Source: Chlorocebus sabaeus
Lineage: Eukaryota > Chordata > Mammalia > Primates > Cercopithecidae
Length of the DNA: 64,000 nucleotides
Assembly (NCBI RefSeq): GCF_047675955.1
Contig: NC_132928.1
Coordinates: forward strand, 47,610,889 to 47,674,888
Direction of reading: 5' to 3'
This document shows, in pieces, positions 1 through 11,735 of the stretch. Under the pieces are notes generated by a model. That model was not told the DNA's origin, did no database searches, and saw nothing but the letters and a program-made list of their open reading frames with translations. Numbering within the stretch: the stretch's first letter is position 1; each line of letters begins with the position of its first letter. Made by a program: the position numbers and the translations under genes.

Positions 1-1990
1 AAAACTATTTCTGTTTGCAGATAATATGAACTTGTATGTAGAAAACACTAAAGATCCCACAAAAATTGTTAAAATTAAATGAGTTCAACAAAGTAGCCAG
101 CTAAAAAGTCACCACAGAAAAATCAGTTGCATTTCTATACACTAACAATGAACAATCTAAAAAGGGAATTATGAAAATAATTTCATTGATTATAGCAGCA
201 AAAAGAATAAAATACTTAGTAATTAATTTAACCAAAGAGGTGAAAGACTTGTATGATTAAAGCTATAAAACATTGCTGAGAAAATTCAAGAAGACATAAA
301 TAAGTGGAAATACATTTCATGTTATTGAATTGGAAGACTTAATATTGTTAAGATGGCAGTACTACCAAAAGCAATCTATAAATTCAGTGCAATCACTTTC
401 AAAATCCAAAAATTTTTTTTGTAGAAATAGAAGAGCCTATCCTAAAATTCATATGGAGTTTTAAGGGATCCTGAATAGCCAGAATAATCTTGAAAAAGAA
501 CAAATCTAGAGGATTCATATTTCCTGACTTCAAAATTTACCACCAATCTACAGTAATCAAAACAGTATGGTCCTGGCATAAAGACAGACATACAGATCAA
601 TGAAATAGAATAGTGAGCCCAGAAGTCAATCCTCACATATATGGTCAAGTGATTTTTGACAAGGGTGACAGGATCATTCCATGAAAAAGGACAGTGTTTT
701 CAATAAATGATGTGGGAAAAACTGGATATGACATGCACAATAATGAGGTTGAATCCTTACCTAACACTATATACAAAAATTAACTCAAAATGGATCAAAG
801 ATCTTAATATAAGACCTAAAACTGTAGAACTCTTATAAGAAAACAGGGCAAATGCTTCATGACATTGGATTTGGCACTGAATTCTTGGATATGACACAAA
901 AACACAGCAATAGAAGAAAAAATTAGACAATTGGACCTTATGAAAATTTTAAAATTTTGTACATCAGAAGATGCTATCAACTTAGTAAAAATGAGGTCCA
1001 CAGAATGGGAAAAATATTAGCAAATAGTATATCTGTAGAGATTGTATCCAGACTATAAAGAACACTCCTAAAACTCAATGAAAAGGCAAATAACCAAATT
1101 CAAAAATGGGCAAAAGACTTGAATAGACATTTCTCCAAAGAAGATATACAAATGGCCAATAAGCATATGAAAAGATGTTTAACATCACTAATCATTAGAT
1201 AAATGCAAATCAAACCCATAATAAAATACCACCTCACCTCCTTTAGGTTGGCTACTATTTAAAAACAAAATAATCACAGAAAATAATGTGTATTGGTGAG
1301 AATGTGAAGAAATTAGAACTCTTGTGCACTGTTGTTGGGAATGTAAAATAGCACAGTCACTGTGGAAAACAGCATGGCAGTTTTCCAAAAAATTAAAAAC
1401 AGAATGTTTGTATTATTCAGCAATTCTGCTTCTGGAGGTATACCCCAAATAACTGAAAGCAGGGTCTGGAAGAGATATTTGTACACCCATGTTTTTGGCA
1501 GCACTATTCACAATAGCTAAAATGTGGAAGCAACACAAGTGTCCATTGATAGATGAATGGATAAACAAATAGTGGTATACAAATACAATGGAATATTACT
1601 CAGCCTTACGAAGGAAGGAGATTCTGACATATGCCACAACATGGATGAAACTTGAGAACATTATGCCAAGTGAAATAAGCCAGTCACACAAAGATAAATA
1701 CTGTATGATTCCACTTACATTAGGTAGTTAGAGTAGTCAAAAATCATAGACACAGGAAGTAGAATGGTGTTTGATGTGGACTAGAGGGGGGGAATTGGGA
1801 GTTACTGTTTAATGGATACAGAGTTTTAGTTTTACAAGATGTAAGAGTTACAGAGATGAATGGTGGTGATGGTTGCACAACACTATGAATGTATTCAATA
1901 TTACTGAACTGTACAATTAAAAATGGTTATGATGGGAAATGTTATATGTATTTTCTCATAAAAATGTTATGTGTATTTAATCAAATAAAA
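1..1990 (+). mobile_element. L1M-type LINE-1, 3' half (ORF2 end plus 3' UTR), inactive
   Basis: The window opens inside the reverse-transcriptase domain of an L1 ORF2. Reading from base 2, codons at 14-25 give F-A-D-N, so the second Asp of the catalytic FADD motif has become Asn. Downstream the ORF2 C-terminal reading continues with many stops and frameshifts. The 3' UTR runs to a tail near 1990 and resembles the L1MA-L1MC type (block with GGTTGCACAACACTATGAAT near 1872). The 5' part lies outside the window. No coding capacity remains. Confidence 0.85.
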
Positions 1991-3315
1991 AAATTTAAAA
2001 AATTTTTACTATGTCAATTAATAAGTCAACAAGTTTGCACAAAACTACTTAAGAGAGTAAACAGTTTCCAAGACCTCTCAAGTATTTCAGAAAGGTAGCT
2101 TTAGATTTTGACAGTAGAGTCACCAACTGATTGTTAATAATGTTGATTTTTGTGCTAATTTAAAACTGTTCCAAATGCAATGTGATATCCTACATTATGT
2201 TTCAGAACAGAAAATTGAAATCTGAATAAAGTGTCAAGTTTAGTTAATAGTATTGTACTATTAGTACTAATAGTAATGCTGACTTCTTAGTTTTAGCAAA
2301 TGTACCATGGTAATGTAGGATGTTAACATTTAGAAAATCTGGATAAAGGGTAAAAAAAATGAATAAAAGCAGAAATGATTGGGTCAACGGGGTTAAGAGC
2401 AGAAAGATTTATGGAATAATACAGCAAAAAATACTACCACATTAAAGACATGCTACCAGGAATTTATAACTCACAAGGAAATGGATCAAAGAGGCCAGAT
2501 AATTGTTTTTCTTCCCAAAGGCTTGGTCATATTTTCCCAATTGTTTAAAAGAGAAAAATTAATAAATGTTATCTTTATTTTGCCCAATGGTAACTTACAG
2601 GAACTGGAAGGGTTGGGCCAGGACATTGGGTTGATGGATCAAAATATGCTTTGATGGAGCTAAATCCCAGGTAATTACAGCCCTGGAAAGGTTCCCTGAA
2701 CTCAAGGGCCTGGGCTAGTCTGCCCTCCAATCATCTATGCAGTCAGCCAGGGTGACAGAAAAACCAAGTGACCAGCAAAGTTTGGAATCTAGAGCCAGAA
2801 AGGATAACCAGAGGGGATGCAGCTCAAATACTAGACATTGATGGAGGTTGTAAAAGCTCATCACCAGGTAAGAACAGACCTTTAAAGACAGAAGAGTGCC
2901 AAATGAAAGCAGGCAGCTGCTGTTATTCCCACTCAGGGTTCAAATTCAAAATCCATACACAGGAAAATGGGTCAAGCTGGCCAAATCCATCTTCAGGGCC
3001 CCTTCTTGCATGGAGTATCACCTCCAAACCAGGCCCTTGTCTAGTGTCTTGCCAACTAGGATGTCCTTCCTTGTACCAAGCCCTTTTGTTGGGCCCACCT
3101 GACTTTCCTCTTTGCTGTGGCATCCTCATCAGCATTCCATGTTATTGGTAAGCCCTCTGAGCCTTTACCTTCAAGCCCCCCAATCCTTTCTGTAGAGGCT
3201 TGCTATGTCTCCAAGCCAAGCACTAGCCAAACCTTGCTTATATGCAAATAGCAGAGGGCCAGAAGGAGCCAGCCCTCTAGGTAGCCTCTTATGCTTCCTG
3301 CTCTGTGGATTCCTA
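1991..3315. other. non-repetitive interval, no gene recognised
   Basis: I see no transposon signature here. The longest open stretch (2768-3151, plus) starts with GTG, not ATG, and resembles no family I know. An exon-like interval (2743-2867) with a polypyrimidine-AG before it and GTAAGA after it is discussed as a finding; by itself it is weak evidence for a gene. Confidence 0.5.
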
Positions 3316-3319
3316 GCAC

Positions 3320-3612
3320 ACACATCTATCAACTTTTTCCTATAATGGATCAGATAGTAAATACCTTAGGCTTTGTGGGCCATATGGTTTCTCTTGTAAC
3401 TACTCAACTCTGTTGTTCTAAAACAAAACAAAACAAAAAAAGCACAGAAAAAAAATAGCCATGGACAATATGTGAATGAATGAGTATGGCCACATTCCGA
3501 TAAAATTTATTTATGAACCTAAAATTTAAATTTCATTTAATATTCATATATTCTGAAATATTATGCTTCTTTTGACTTGGCCCATGAGCCATAGTTTTCA
3601 GATCCCTACCCT
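3320..3612. mobile_element. hAT-type MITE (Charlie group), about 290 bp
   Basis: The ends are inverted: the left end reads ATCAACTTTTTCCTATAATGG and the right end gives GCCATAGTTTTCAGATCCCT, matching the family whose termini read like GGTCGGCAAACT. Internal phrases such as GGCTTTGTGGGCCATATGG and CCAATAAAACTTTATTT-like sequence are diagnostic of that palindromic non-autonomous element. An A-rich (AAAAC)n patch at 3420-3450 is a later expansion. Subfamily not assigned. Confidence 0.65.
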
Positions 3613-3616
3613 ATTG

Positions 3617-3911
3617 CAGTGCTGTCTAGTAGAATAATCACGGTTGACTCCTGAGCACCTGAAATGTGGCTATCTGAATTGAGATGTGCTGAAAGTATAA
3701 AGTAGGCCCCAGATTTTCAAGACTTAATACCAAAAAAATATAAAATATCTCAAGAATTATGTTGATCACACTGAAATGATAGCATTTCAGATACATTGTA
3801 ATAAAATATACTATTAATTTCACCTGGTTTCTTTTTACTTTTTGAAATGGGGCTACTAAAAAATGTACATGTACATATGTGACTTGCATTGTTTTTGTTG
3901 GATGGCAGTGC
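3617..3911. mobile_element. second hAT-type MITE, about 295 bp
   Basis: The left terminus CAGTGCTGTCTAGTAGAA (3617-3634) pairs with the right terminus GGATGGCAGTGCC near 3900, as in the palindromic repeat family with termini like CAGTGCTGTCCAATAGAA. The interior (GCACCTGAAATGTGGCTA, then the AT-rich core) fits the same family. It lies about 5 bp from the previous element. No coding capacity. Confidence 0.65.
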
Positions 3912-4261
3912 CAGAAAGGCAAAGCTTCAGCCTCCCCTGAATGAATTCATAGGTTAATTAGAGCACCCTTGGAGATCATCAGGGCTGGCTCTGAGAGGCG
4001 AAGCACTCCCCTCAAATCTCACAACTGCTTGGACAAGGACGCTGGTGTTCTTGTGCTATCAGCCTGTGGCAATCCTATCATGTCAACTTGATTCAGGTGA
4101 GATGAGGGGTTCTACCCCTGCAAGGAGCAGGCAGAGCCCTGTGATGACCCTACATCCTCCAGAAAGTAAACACCCTCTGCTCTGTCAGTCCCCGATGTTA
4201 TGATAACTTCTTTACAATCTTTTTCATTTACCAATTCTATTTTTTTCTTCAAAGTCTGCCC

Positions 4262-4388
4262 CAGGGCCACTGATCAGCATTCTAGATGGACTTGTTAAAA
4301 TATACAGATTACCAGCCTTGCCCCCAAAGATAGCAAATCAGTAGGTCTGAACTGGGGTCTGTGTGTCTGCATTTCAAAAAGAAACCCC
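4262..4388 (+). mobile_element. MER5A-like hAT fragment
   Basis: Sequence such as ATCAGCATTCTAGATGGACT, CTTGTTAAAATATACAGATT and AATCAGTAGGTCTGAACTGG is diverged MER5A. Both terminal repeats are partly lost. An antisense L1PA tail begins at about 4400, immediately after it. Confidence 0.6.
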
Positions 4389-4399
4389 TTGGATGCTTT

Positions 4400-5262
4400 T
4401 TAAAGAATATTTATTTTATTATATTTTAGGTTCTGGGATACATGTGCAGAACGTGCACATTTGTTACATAGGTATACATGTGCCATGGTGGTTTGTTGCA
4501 CCCATCAACCCATAATCTACATTAGGTATTTCTCCTAATGCTATCCCTCCCCTAATCCCCACCCACCAACAGGCCCCGGTGTGTGATGTTTCCCTTCTTG
4601 TGTCCATGTGTTCTCATTGTTCAGCTCCCACCTGTAAGAACATGTGGTGTTTGGTTTTCTGTTCCTGTGTTAGTTTGCTAAGAATGATGGTTTCCAGTTT
4701 CATCCATGTCCCTGCAAAGGACATGAACCCATCCTTTTTTATGGCTGCATAGTATTCCATGGTGTATATGCGCCACATTTTCTTTATCTAGTCTATCATT
4801 GATGGGCATTTGGGTTGGTTCCAAATCTTTGCTATTGTGAATAGTGCTGCAATAAACATATGTGTGCATGTGTCTTTATAGCAGAATGATTTATAATCCT
4901 TTGGGTATATACCCAGTAATGGGATTGCTGGGTCAAATGGTATTTCTGGTTCTAGATCCTTGAGGAATCGCCACACTGTTTTCCACAATGGTTGAATGAA
5001 TTTACACTCCCACCAACAGTATAAAAGCGTTCCTGTTTCTCCACATCCTCTCCAGCATCTGTTGTGTTCTGACTTTTTAATGATCACCATTCTAATTGGC
5101 ATGAGATGATATCTCATTGTGGTTTTGATTTGCATTTCTCAAATGACTGGTGATAATGAGCTTTTTTTCATGTGTTTGTTGATCGCATAAATGTCTTCTT
5201 TTGAGAAGTGTCTGTTCATATCCTTCATCCACTTTTTGATGGGGTTGTTGTTTTCATATAAA
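4400..5262 (-). mobile_element. L1PA-type LINE-1, 5'-truncated 3' end
   Basis: The minus strand carries the typical primate L1 3' UTR (TTCTGGGATACATGTGCAGA at about 4431) and the C-terminal end of ORF2 (WKTVWRFLKDLEPEIPFDP-like reading, 4788-5135). The left side is the A-tail side on the minus strand. The 5' truncation point is near 5262. Several stops split the ORF2 remnant, so it is inactive. The target-site duplication is not obvious. Confidence 0.9.
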
Positions 5263-6289
5263 AGGATGATTCTTTACACACATTAACCTTTGAATTCTGC
5301 TATTCCTGAGGTGGCTTTGGAATCCTGATCTGTAATGACACAGTGCCAAATTGTTTTGTAGAGTAGGAAAATAGACTAAAGATTAAAATAGGTTGAAAGC
5401 CCTTATTTTGCAAGCACTATGTTCTCCTTGAGAGAAAGTAATCACATAGGTAACATAACAATGACTGCAGCAGTAGCTTTTGGATAATCATGACTTCCCT
5501 TCTATGTACACTCTCAGGGCTCTCGAAAAAGAGCAGTTTTGGATCTGAAAGGCAGCTCTGATGCCTCTGAATTCCTTGCAGACTGTGCCTTTTAGTACTC
5601 TGTACAACACCAGCTGCATGTGGGTGCATAGTATATTTTAAATAGTTCTAGTGAAAATATTCCCGGTGTGTGCAGAGAATGAAAATTTAGCCAATACTCA
5701 CCACAAATATTGCCATGGTTGACAGTTCTGCATTCTAGCATGAACCAGAAATTCAGAACAATTCATGTGCTGACTTTAAATACTGGGGGAGATACATTAG
5801 AATGCTGTTTCTTTGGTCATGAAAGGGTCTTTAGTTTTGAGATTTTACTGGTAGTAATGGTGCATGAAACTAATGACAACACGTCTATAAGATACATAAT
5901 TTGAAAGTGTGGCCAGCGCAATCTTAATATTGTAGGTAAGATACGAGTATTTTCAAATTAAAGTTAAGCAAAGAAATAATGCATTTATGAGAGAAGTAGC
6001 CACATCCTGTTTCAAGATGACAAACACAGGCTTCCCAGTTACGATCCAGGAAAGGGTTCAGTTTTCCCAAGAAGACTTTGACGTGCCACTGCAATTTTAG
6101 TGTTAGTCAAAATATTCTAAATGTTGGCGATTGCCAGAAGGATGTCAGGTGCAAACTAAAAGATATTGTCTTAGCTTTGTGTAAGCTCATGATGATCTAT
6201 TACTTGGAATGCCTCAAGCAGTTAGAGTTGTATCATTCTGATAAAGAAATGGAAATGTTCTGAGAAAGAAGTCAAGTATAAGTATTTAT
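5263..6289. other. AT-rich non-repetitive interval
   Basis: I see no transposon signature and no credible gene. Open frames here are 60-70 codons, which is chance level. Confidence 0.5.
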
Positions 6290-6790
6290 GTATATATTAA
6301 TTGATGCATTGAGCGAATATGTGAGTACCTAATTTAATGTAAGTCACTAGAAAATATATACAGAACCTGGTCTCAAGTAGCTAGGAGAAATATGAAAGAG
6401 CTAGTGCAACCAAAATCCAACAAGAAAGTGATAAGTATCATGCAAAGAATACAGGATATATGGTCCTATGGTATTATTTCACTTGAGAGTGAAATCACTT
6501 CCATCTGGGGGCCACCAAAAAAGGCTTCAAGGAGGGAGGCAATGTTAATCCAAAATCTACACTACAAAAAAGTATAGATTTTGCCTATGAGGATACAGGG
6601 AATAGGTGGCGAAAAGGGAATAGTATTTCTATTTGAAGAGTGGTGGGAAAATGAACGCATATACAAGGAACAGTCTGGAGCTTGTTGGTTCACTTGGAGC
6701 TTGGGGTCAGGAAGTAAGGTGTTGAGACCGCTGCCTTATATAAACACTGTACACATACTTTTTGGCCTGGAAATATAAGACCTTTAAAGC
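6290..6790 (-). mobile_element. L2 LINE, diverged 3' region
   Basis: The plus strand resembles the reverse complement of an L2 3' end: a TGAGTACCTAATTTAATG-like start, then AAGGCTTCAAGGAGGGAGG (6522-6540), the counterpart of the L2 block coding the end of ORF2 and 3' UTR. Diverged and non-coding. Confidence 0.5.
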
Positions 6791-6953
6791 ATGATAAAAT
6801 AAATCTAAAGAAAACCAAAGGTTTCTACTAGGGGAAATTGAAATTCACAGATCTTGTAGTATTAGAATTAAGGACTACTCTGTAATGATTGAAAACAGCA
6901 TTAGCTCAAATAAGAGGAAGCACATAGGAAGAGTTAATCTAATGAGAACTGTT

Positions 6954-7262
6954 GGCCGGGTGTGGTGGCTCACGCCTGTAGTCCCAGCACTGGACGGCCA
7001 AGGCAGGCGGATCATGAGGTCAGGAGTTTGAGACCAACCTGGCCAACATGATGAAACCCTGTCTCTAGTGAAAATATAAAAATTAGCCAGGTGTGATGGC
7101 AGGCACCTGTAATCCCAGCTACTTAGAAGGCTGAGGCAGGAGAATTGCTTGAACCCGGGAGGCAGAGGTTGCAGTGAGCTGAGATGGCAGCATTACACTC
7201 CAGCCTGGGCGACAGAGCAAGATTCCATCTCAGAAAAGAAAAGAAAAGAAAAGAAAAGAAAA
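6954..7262 (+). mobile_element. Alu, full-length dimer
   Basis: It starts with GGCCGGGTGTGGTGGCTCAC, contains both 7SL-derived arms and the A-rich linker, and ends in an (AAAAG)n tail at 7233-7262. The flanking duplication is AGAACTGTT (6945-6953) against AACTGTT (7261-7267). AluS-like by eye. Confidence 0.95.
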
Positions 7263-7450
7263 CTGTTACTCAAGACTTTATGTAAGCAGAACATTCAGAT
7301 TCAAGAGGAATTGAATTAACTTATAGGTAATAAGACTGTCAGGTTGTTAAGAGAGCTAAACAGTGTTTCAGGGGACCTTAACCCCAACCTTATGTGGTCA
7401 GCGGCTTGTAAAGAGTGTGATTCTCACCCCAAAATGCCTTAGTCCAAGAG

Positions 7451-7772
7451 TTGTTTTTTTTGTTGTTTTTTTTTTGTTTGTTTTTTTTTTTTGAGACAGC
7501 GTCTCGCTCTGTCACCCAGGCTGGAGTACAATGACGCGGTCTCAGCTCACTGCAATCTCTGCCTCCCAGGTTCAGGCGATTCTCCTGCCTCAGCCTCCCA
7601 AGTAGCTGGGACTACAGAAACCCAGCATCACACAGGGCTAATTTTTGTATTTTTAGTAGAGACGGGGTTTCACTATGTTGACCAGGCTTGTCTTGAACTG
7701 CTGACTTTGTGATCCGCCCGCCTCGGCCTTCCAAAGTGCTGAGATTACAGGCGTGAGCCACTGCGCCTGGCC
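7451..7772 (-). mobile_element. Alu, full-length, antisense
   Basis: A T-rich tail (7451-7492) leads into GAGACAGCGTCTCGCTCTGT and the element ends in GCCTGGCC at 7772. Target-site duplication: AGTCCAAGAGTT (7441-7452) and AGTCTAAGAGTT (7773-7784), one mismatch. Confidence 0.95.
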
Positions 7773-7875
7773 AGTCTAAGAGTTTAATTGGTTCAAAGCT
7801 TGGGTTTGGGGTTCAGACAGATCTGGGTCCAAATCCTGTTCTATAGCATGCAAGATAGGTGACATTGAGCAATTA

Positions 7876-9182
7876 TAGTTGAGCCTTGAATAATGCAGGG
7901 ATTAGGAGCACTAACCCCCAATGCAATTGAAAATTCATCCATGTATAACTTTTGAGTGGCCAAAAACTTAACTACGAGTAACCTACCATTGCTTGGAAAC
8001 CTTACCTATAACCAGAAACAGATGGTTAACATGTATTTTGTATGCTATATGTACTATACTATCTTATTACAATAAAGTAAACTAGGGAAAAGAAAATATC
8101 ATTAAGAAACTCATGAGGAGAAAATACATTTACAGTACAGTACTGTATGTATTGTTACTGTAAGTTTATGTTGTCTGTTTCTAAGATGAATCCTCCATCT
8201 GAAATGGCAGATGCCACAGCTGCAGACCTCAGTCTATGGTACATATCAAGCACTTCAGCTTCTTCTAGGAATGTCATGACTTTTCTCTACTTTTTGGGAG
8301 CCCTTCCAACATTATTAATGGCACTTCGCATGAGTCCCATGGTGTCACTAAAAGTTTATGGGAATGCACTAAACATGATGAAAAATAAGCGAGAACCAGT
8401 TTACTGGAGAGACAAACTGCTCACTCTAGATGATCAGCATCACACAGTGTTTTAAGTGGATACTCATGATATTTGAGCTCACTGCAATAGCAGCAGGAGG
8501 TAACTCCAAACAGTTAACTTTATGCAGTGACAACTTGATACTACATCTTTTTTTTTAAATTTTGTTTTTGAGACGGAGTCTCACTCTGTCGCCCAGGCTG
8601 GAGTGCAGTGGCGCAAGCTCTGCTCACTGTAAGCGTCGCCTCCCGGGTTCACGCCATTCTCCTGCCTCAGCCTCCCAAGTAGCTGGGACTATCAGCACCC
8701 ACCACCACGCCCAGCTAATTTTTTGTATTTTCGGTAGAGACACGGTTTCACCATGTTAGCCAGGATGGTCTCGATCTCCTGACCTCGTGATCCGCCCACC
8801 TTGGCCTCCCAAAGTGCTGGGATTACAGGCGTGAGCCACCGCGCCTGGCCGATACTACATCTTTATGTTTGTTTGGATGTCTCTTGACTGCAAATGGCAC
8901 TGGTCTGTAAGTGTGTGTGTAAATTTTGGTACATTTTAACTTATTTTTACAGATTTGTATATTTTATGGTAGTAAATGATAAAATAGACTAACATCTTTT
9001 TATTCTTTATGTATTCATGACATATCTTTTTCTTAATTTTTTGATTTTTTTAGGCTACATCATTGGTCTGTGAGTTTTTTTCAAATTTTCACAAATCTCC
9101 AAACAATATTCCAATATGTTTGTTGAAAAAAATTCAGCTGTAAGTGAATTCATGCAGTTCAAGCTTGTTCAAGGGTGATCTG
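7876..9182 (-). mobile_element. Tigger2/MER2-type DNA transposon, internally deleted
   Basis: Terminal inverted repeats: left TAGTTGAGCCTTGAATAA at 7876, right TTGTTCAAGGGTGATCTG ending at 9182; both match the CAGTTGACCCTTGAACAA-type termini of pogo-like Tigger elements. The target TA is at 7874-7875 (TG on the right, one mutation). On the minus strand about 8285-8180 reads like a worn N-terminal transposase helix-turn-helix (LDMYHRLRSAAVA), so the element is taken as minus-oriented. No functional transposase. An AluY interrupts it. Confidence 0.75.
8549..8850 (-). mobile_element. Alu, full-length, AluY-like, inside Tigger
   Basis: Complete antisense Alu ending GCGCCTGGCC at 8850. Perfect duplication GATACTACATCT at 8537-8548 and 8851-8862. 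Young-type features on the plus strand include TTCACGCCATTCTCCTGCC and GATCTCCTGACCTCGTGATC. Young age fits its inner position in the nest. Confidence 0.95.
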
Positions 9183-9342
9183 TGCTTTATCTTAGTTCCC
9201 TACTTGTTTGTAAACTGTTGATGATGATATCCATTCCTCAGGATTGTTTTGAGAACAACCATAGTAAGCAAGCAAATGCTTAAGAAGTGGTTAGCAGAAT
9301 GTCAGTACCATGTAGTGGATATTGGCTGTTGTTGTTATTGCC

Positions 9343-10955
9343 TGAGTTGGATGGACCATGGGCCCAATTTGAGGTGACATTTCCTTTGGCCTAAATTTAG
9401 GGTTTCAAAGGAGTAAGTAAGTATGTCAGTGCCTGCCTTCATGAGGGATCCTAACGAGCATGCATGTTGTATGTCACATAGCAACATACCCAGGGACTGT
9501 CCCTCTGTGTACTTGTAGCATTGAGTGGCCTGGGTCACAAGTGAATTTGATTTTAGGTATCCAAAGTTTTCAACTGTCAAGATCAAAAATCCACACAAGA
9601 CTAATCCTGTCTTGCTCCCAGGGCTGGGCTAAGACTTAGAGGTTTTTCAGGGCAAGAAATGAATAAATTAGCTGTAGGAGTGTCAGGGCCAGGCTAAAAC
9701 AACATGGTCTGAGGGAATGTGATATTGAGCTGGGAATGAAATCACAGGGAGCCGTGGCTGGTCTGTGCAAAAAAAGAAAGTAAAATTGCTTGTAGGGGAA
9801 AAACACCAAAACACACAGCTTTCAGGAGTCAAGGAAAACAAGGAGAGTAATGGCCTACTAAGAGAGAGGCCATGAGGAACCTATCTGGAAAGACTGAATG
9901 GCCAAACTAGAGGCCATGAGGATCCTACCTGGGAAGATTGAATTCAAAGCTGAATTCCTGAGCTAATAATTTACTCAAAGCTGGGCTGCGAGGGCCAGTC
10001 TCAAGAAGCTCTAAAGAAATGCAGTGGACAGAGAGTGGGAAGTTAACTACAGTGACGCAGCAGGGCTGGAGTCAGCCATCCCTTCCCCTTTGCAGACTGC
10101 TTTTGTCATGTGTTAGGTGATGTCTGTTGTAATGGAGCAAGGAGACACCACGGCAATGTGCAGTCAGGGCTCTTCTGAGCTCATTTCTCGGAACCACTTC
10201 CCCCTTCCCTCAACAAGCTTTCTCATGGGGCCCTCTGTTACCAGTCTTTCAGAAGCACCACCACAGAGATCTCCTTCTGTCATTAGATGCTCCTATCAAA
10301 GAGAGCTCCCCCTCTTCTCCTGTATTCCTCTAAAACCTAACCCCAGGCTCCCCTCAAAGTCTTCTTCCGAATTCACATATCTCAATTATTTTGAAAAGAA
10401 ACCCCAGTACTCAGGAACAGTCAAGATGTGAAAGAAATGAGACTGAGAACAAAGTTGGACCTTGGATAGTGAACAATAATCACAACCTTCAATCTTCCTT
10501 TAGTATGAAAGCTCTGGTCTCTGAAGTCCCTCTCCAAGGTCACTGCCAGGTGAGGGTGGGAAGGGCTGACATAGGTCTTAGGTCTTTCCTAGCAACCTGG
10601 CCATGCATGGGAAGGAATTCAAGTGTTTTCTTACTCTCGTACATCTTCACTGCATCTCTTAGTTTTCGTCGACTCCTTCCTTTTGTCTCTGCGTGTTTAT
10701 CTCCCTGCCAGCAGCCCTCCCCCTTTAGAGCTTTCCCTAATAACCTGAGGACTTTCAGAGTGAAGCAGGAATGGGGAGGCAGTGAGATGTAATAGGAAGA
10801 TCTTCCCAGAGCTGAGATTTCCCAGGTGTTCAGTGAAATATTTTGGGTTTAGTAGAACATTTTAAAAAATGCTTTTGAACATTGGCACTAAAAGTAAAAC
10901 CCAAACTCATCCCTTCTTCTTTAGACTTTTTCCCGGCTCCTTTGCACCAGACATT
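9343..10955. other. non-repetitive interval with a 44-bp tandem duplication
   Basis: Mostly unique sequence. 9865-9945 contains two adjacent copies of a 44-bp unit beginning AGAGGCCATGAGGA (starts at 9865 and 9909; second copy about 37 bp, about five substitutions before they diverge). The long frame at 10391-10792 starts with TTG and has no family resemblance. Confidence 0.55.
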
Positions 10956-10959
10956 CAGT

Positions 10960-11075
10960 AACTGATACTCCTTGAGTGTCTACTATGTGCTGGACACTGT
11001 AATAAGCTCTAGTGAGACAGAGAAATCAGACAGAGTTCTTGCTCATAAGGAGTATATAGTCAAAGAAAATTCCAA
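10960..11075 (-). mobile_element. L2 LINE 3' fragment
   Basis: TCCTTGAGTGTCTACTATGT, CTGGACACTGTAATAAGCTC and TTCTTGCTCATAAGGAGTAT are the reverse complement of the L2 3' UTR. Fragment only. Confidence 0.6.
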
Positions 11076-11569
11076 TTATATTTATCATTTGTTGACATAC
11101 ACCTTAGAGACCTACTATGTGCCAATTCGGTTTTTATCAAACATAGTCTACAGGCCTAACCTGATAAGTTTGCTGGTACAGGAAAGGAGGTAGGAAACTT
11201 GGTGCCTGCCATTGAGGGGTGGGGTTTAACAGTAACAGGAGAAGCAAGTAGGAGGAAGGAAGGATGGGAATCGGGTAGGGAAACACGGTGCCCTCCCCTT
11301 GCCTGGGGCCATTGGAGACCCTCCACATGCTGTTACTCACACCTATGCAAGGGGCTTCTTTGCTCATCATCTGGGTTTCCAGGTAGGGCTGGGCCAGCAG
11401 AAATCTATAGGAGCAGAACATCCCACCCTGGTGCCTTTCTCTGAGGCCAGGGCCAGTGGGAAAGGCCAAGGCAAGGCTGTGGCCTCAGATTACACTGTTG
11501 CTCCCACGAGGCAGAGGAGCTTGGAGAACAGGGCTCTGGCACCAAGGAAGACCTCTGAATTCCATCTCA
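11076..11569. other. non-repetitive, GC-richer interval
   Basis: Unique sequence with overlapping 80-112 codon open frames on both strands, none with recognisable domains. Overlapping frames of this kind are common where GC is high. No splice-bounded interval stands out. Confidence 0.4.
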
Positions 11570-11735
11570 AACCCATGATTAGCACTTTAATCTTAAGTCA
11601 CTTGACCACTCTGTGCCTTGGTTTTCCTCAGCCATAAAATGGGGACAGAGTACCTACATCATTGGGTTATTATGAGAATTAAATAATTTAACCCTGCATA
11701 GCACATAGTTCATGCTCAGTAAGGGGTCACTGGCC
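11570..11735 (+). mobile_element. MIR SINE
   Basis: The MIR core is clear: CTCTGTGCCTTGGTTTTCCT, CATAAAATGGGGACAGAGTA, GAGAATTAAATAATTTAACC and the 3' AGTTCATGCTCAGTAAGG. Confidence 0.85.

Larger units (their letters stand above)
7812..9342 (+). mobile_element. MIR SINE, split by a Tigger transposon
   Basis: The left part (7812-7875) has the MIR phrase CAGATCTGGGTCCAAATCCTG. The right part (9183-9342) has the MIR 3' half (GATATCCATTCCTCAGGATT, ending TTGGCTGTTGTTGTTATT). Removing 7876-9182 with one TA rejoins AATTA to CTTTATCTTAG, as in continuous MIR sequence. Confidence 0.75.

Noticed and set aside
2768..3151. 127-codon plus-strand frame
   Set aside because: GTG start, no motif; retained only as part of a weak exon-like interval.
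8147..8455. 102-codon plus-strand frame
   Set aside because: It runs antisense through the Tigger relic; the meaningful reading is on the other strand.
10391..10792. 133-codon plus-strand frame
   Set aside because: It begins with TTG; the first ATG is well inside; no domain resemblance.
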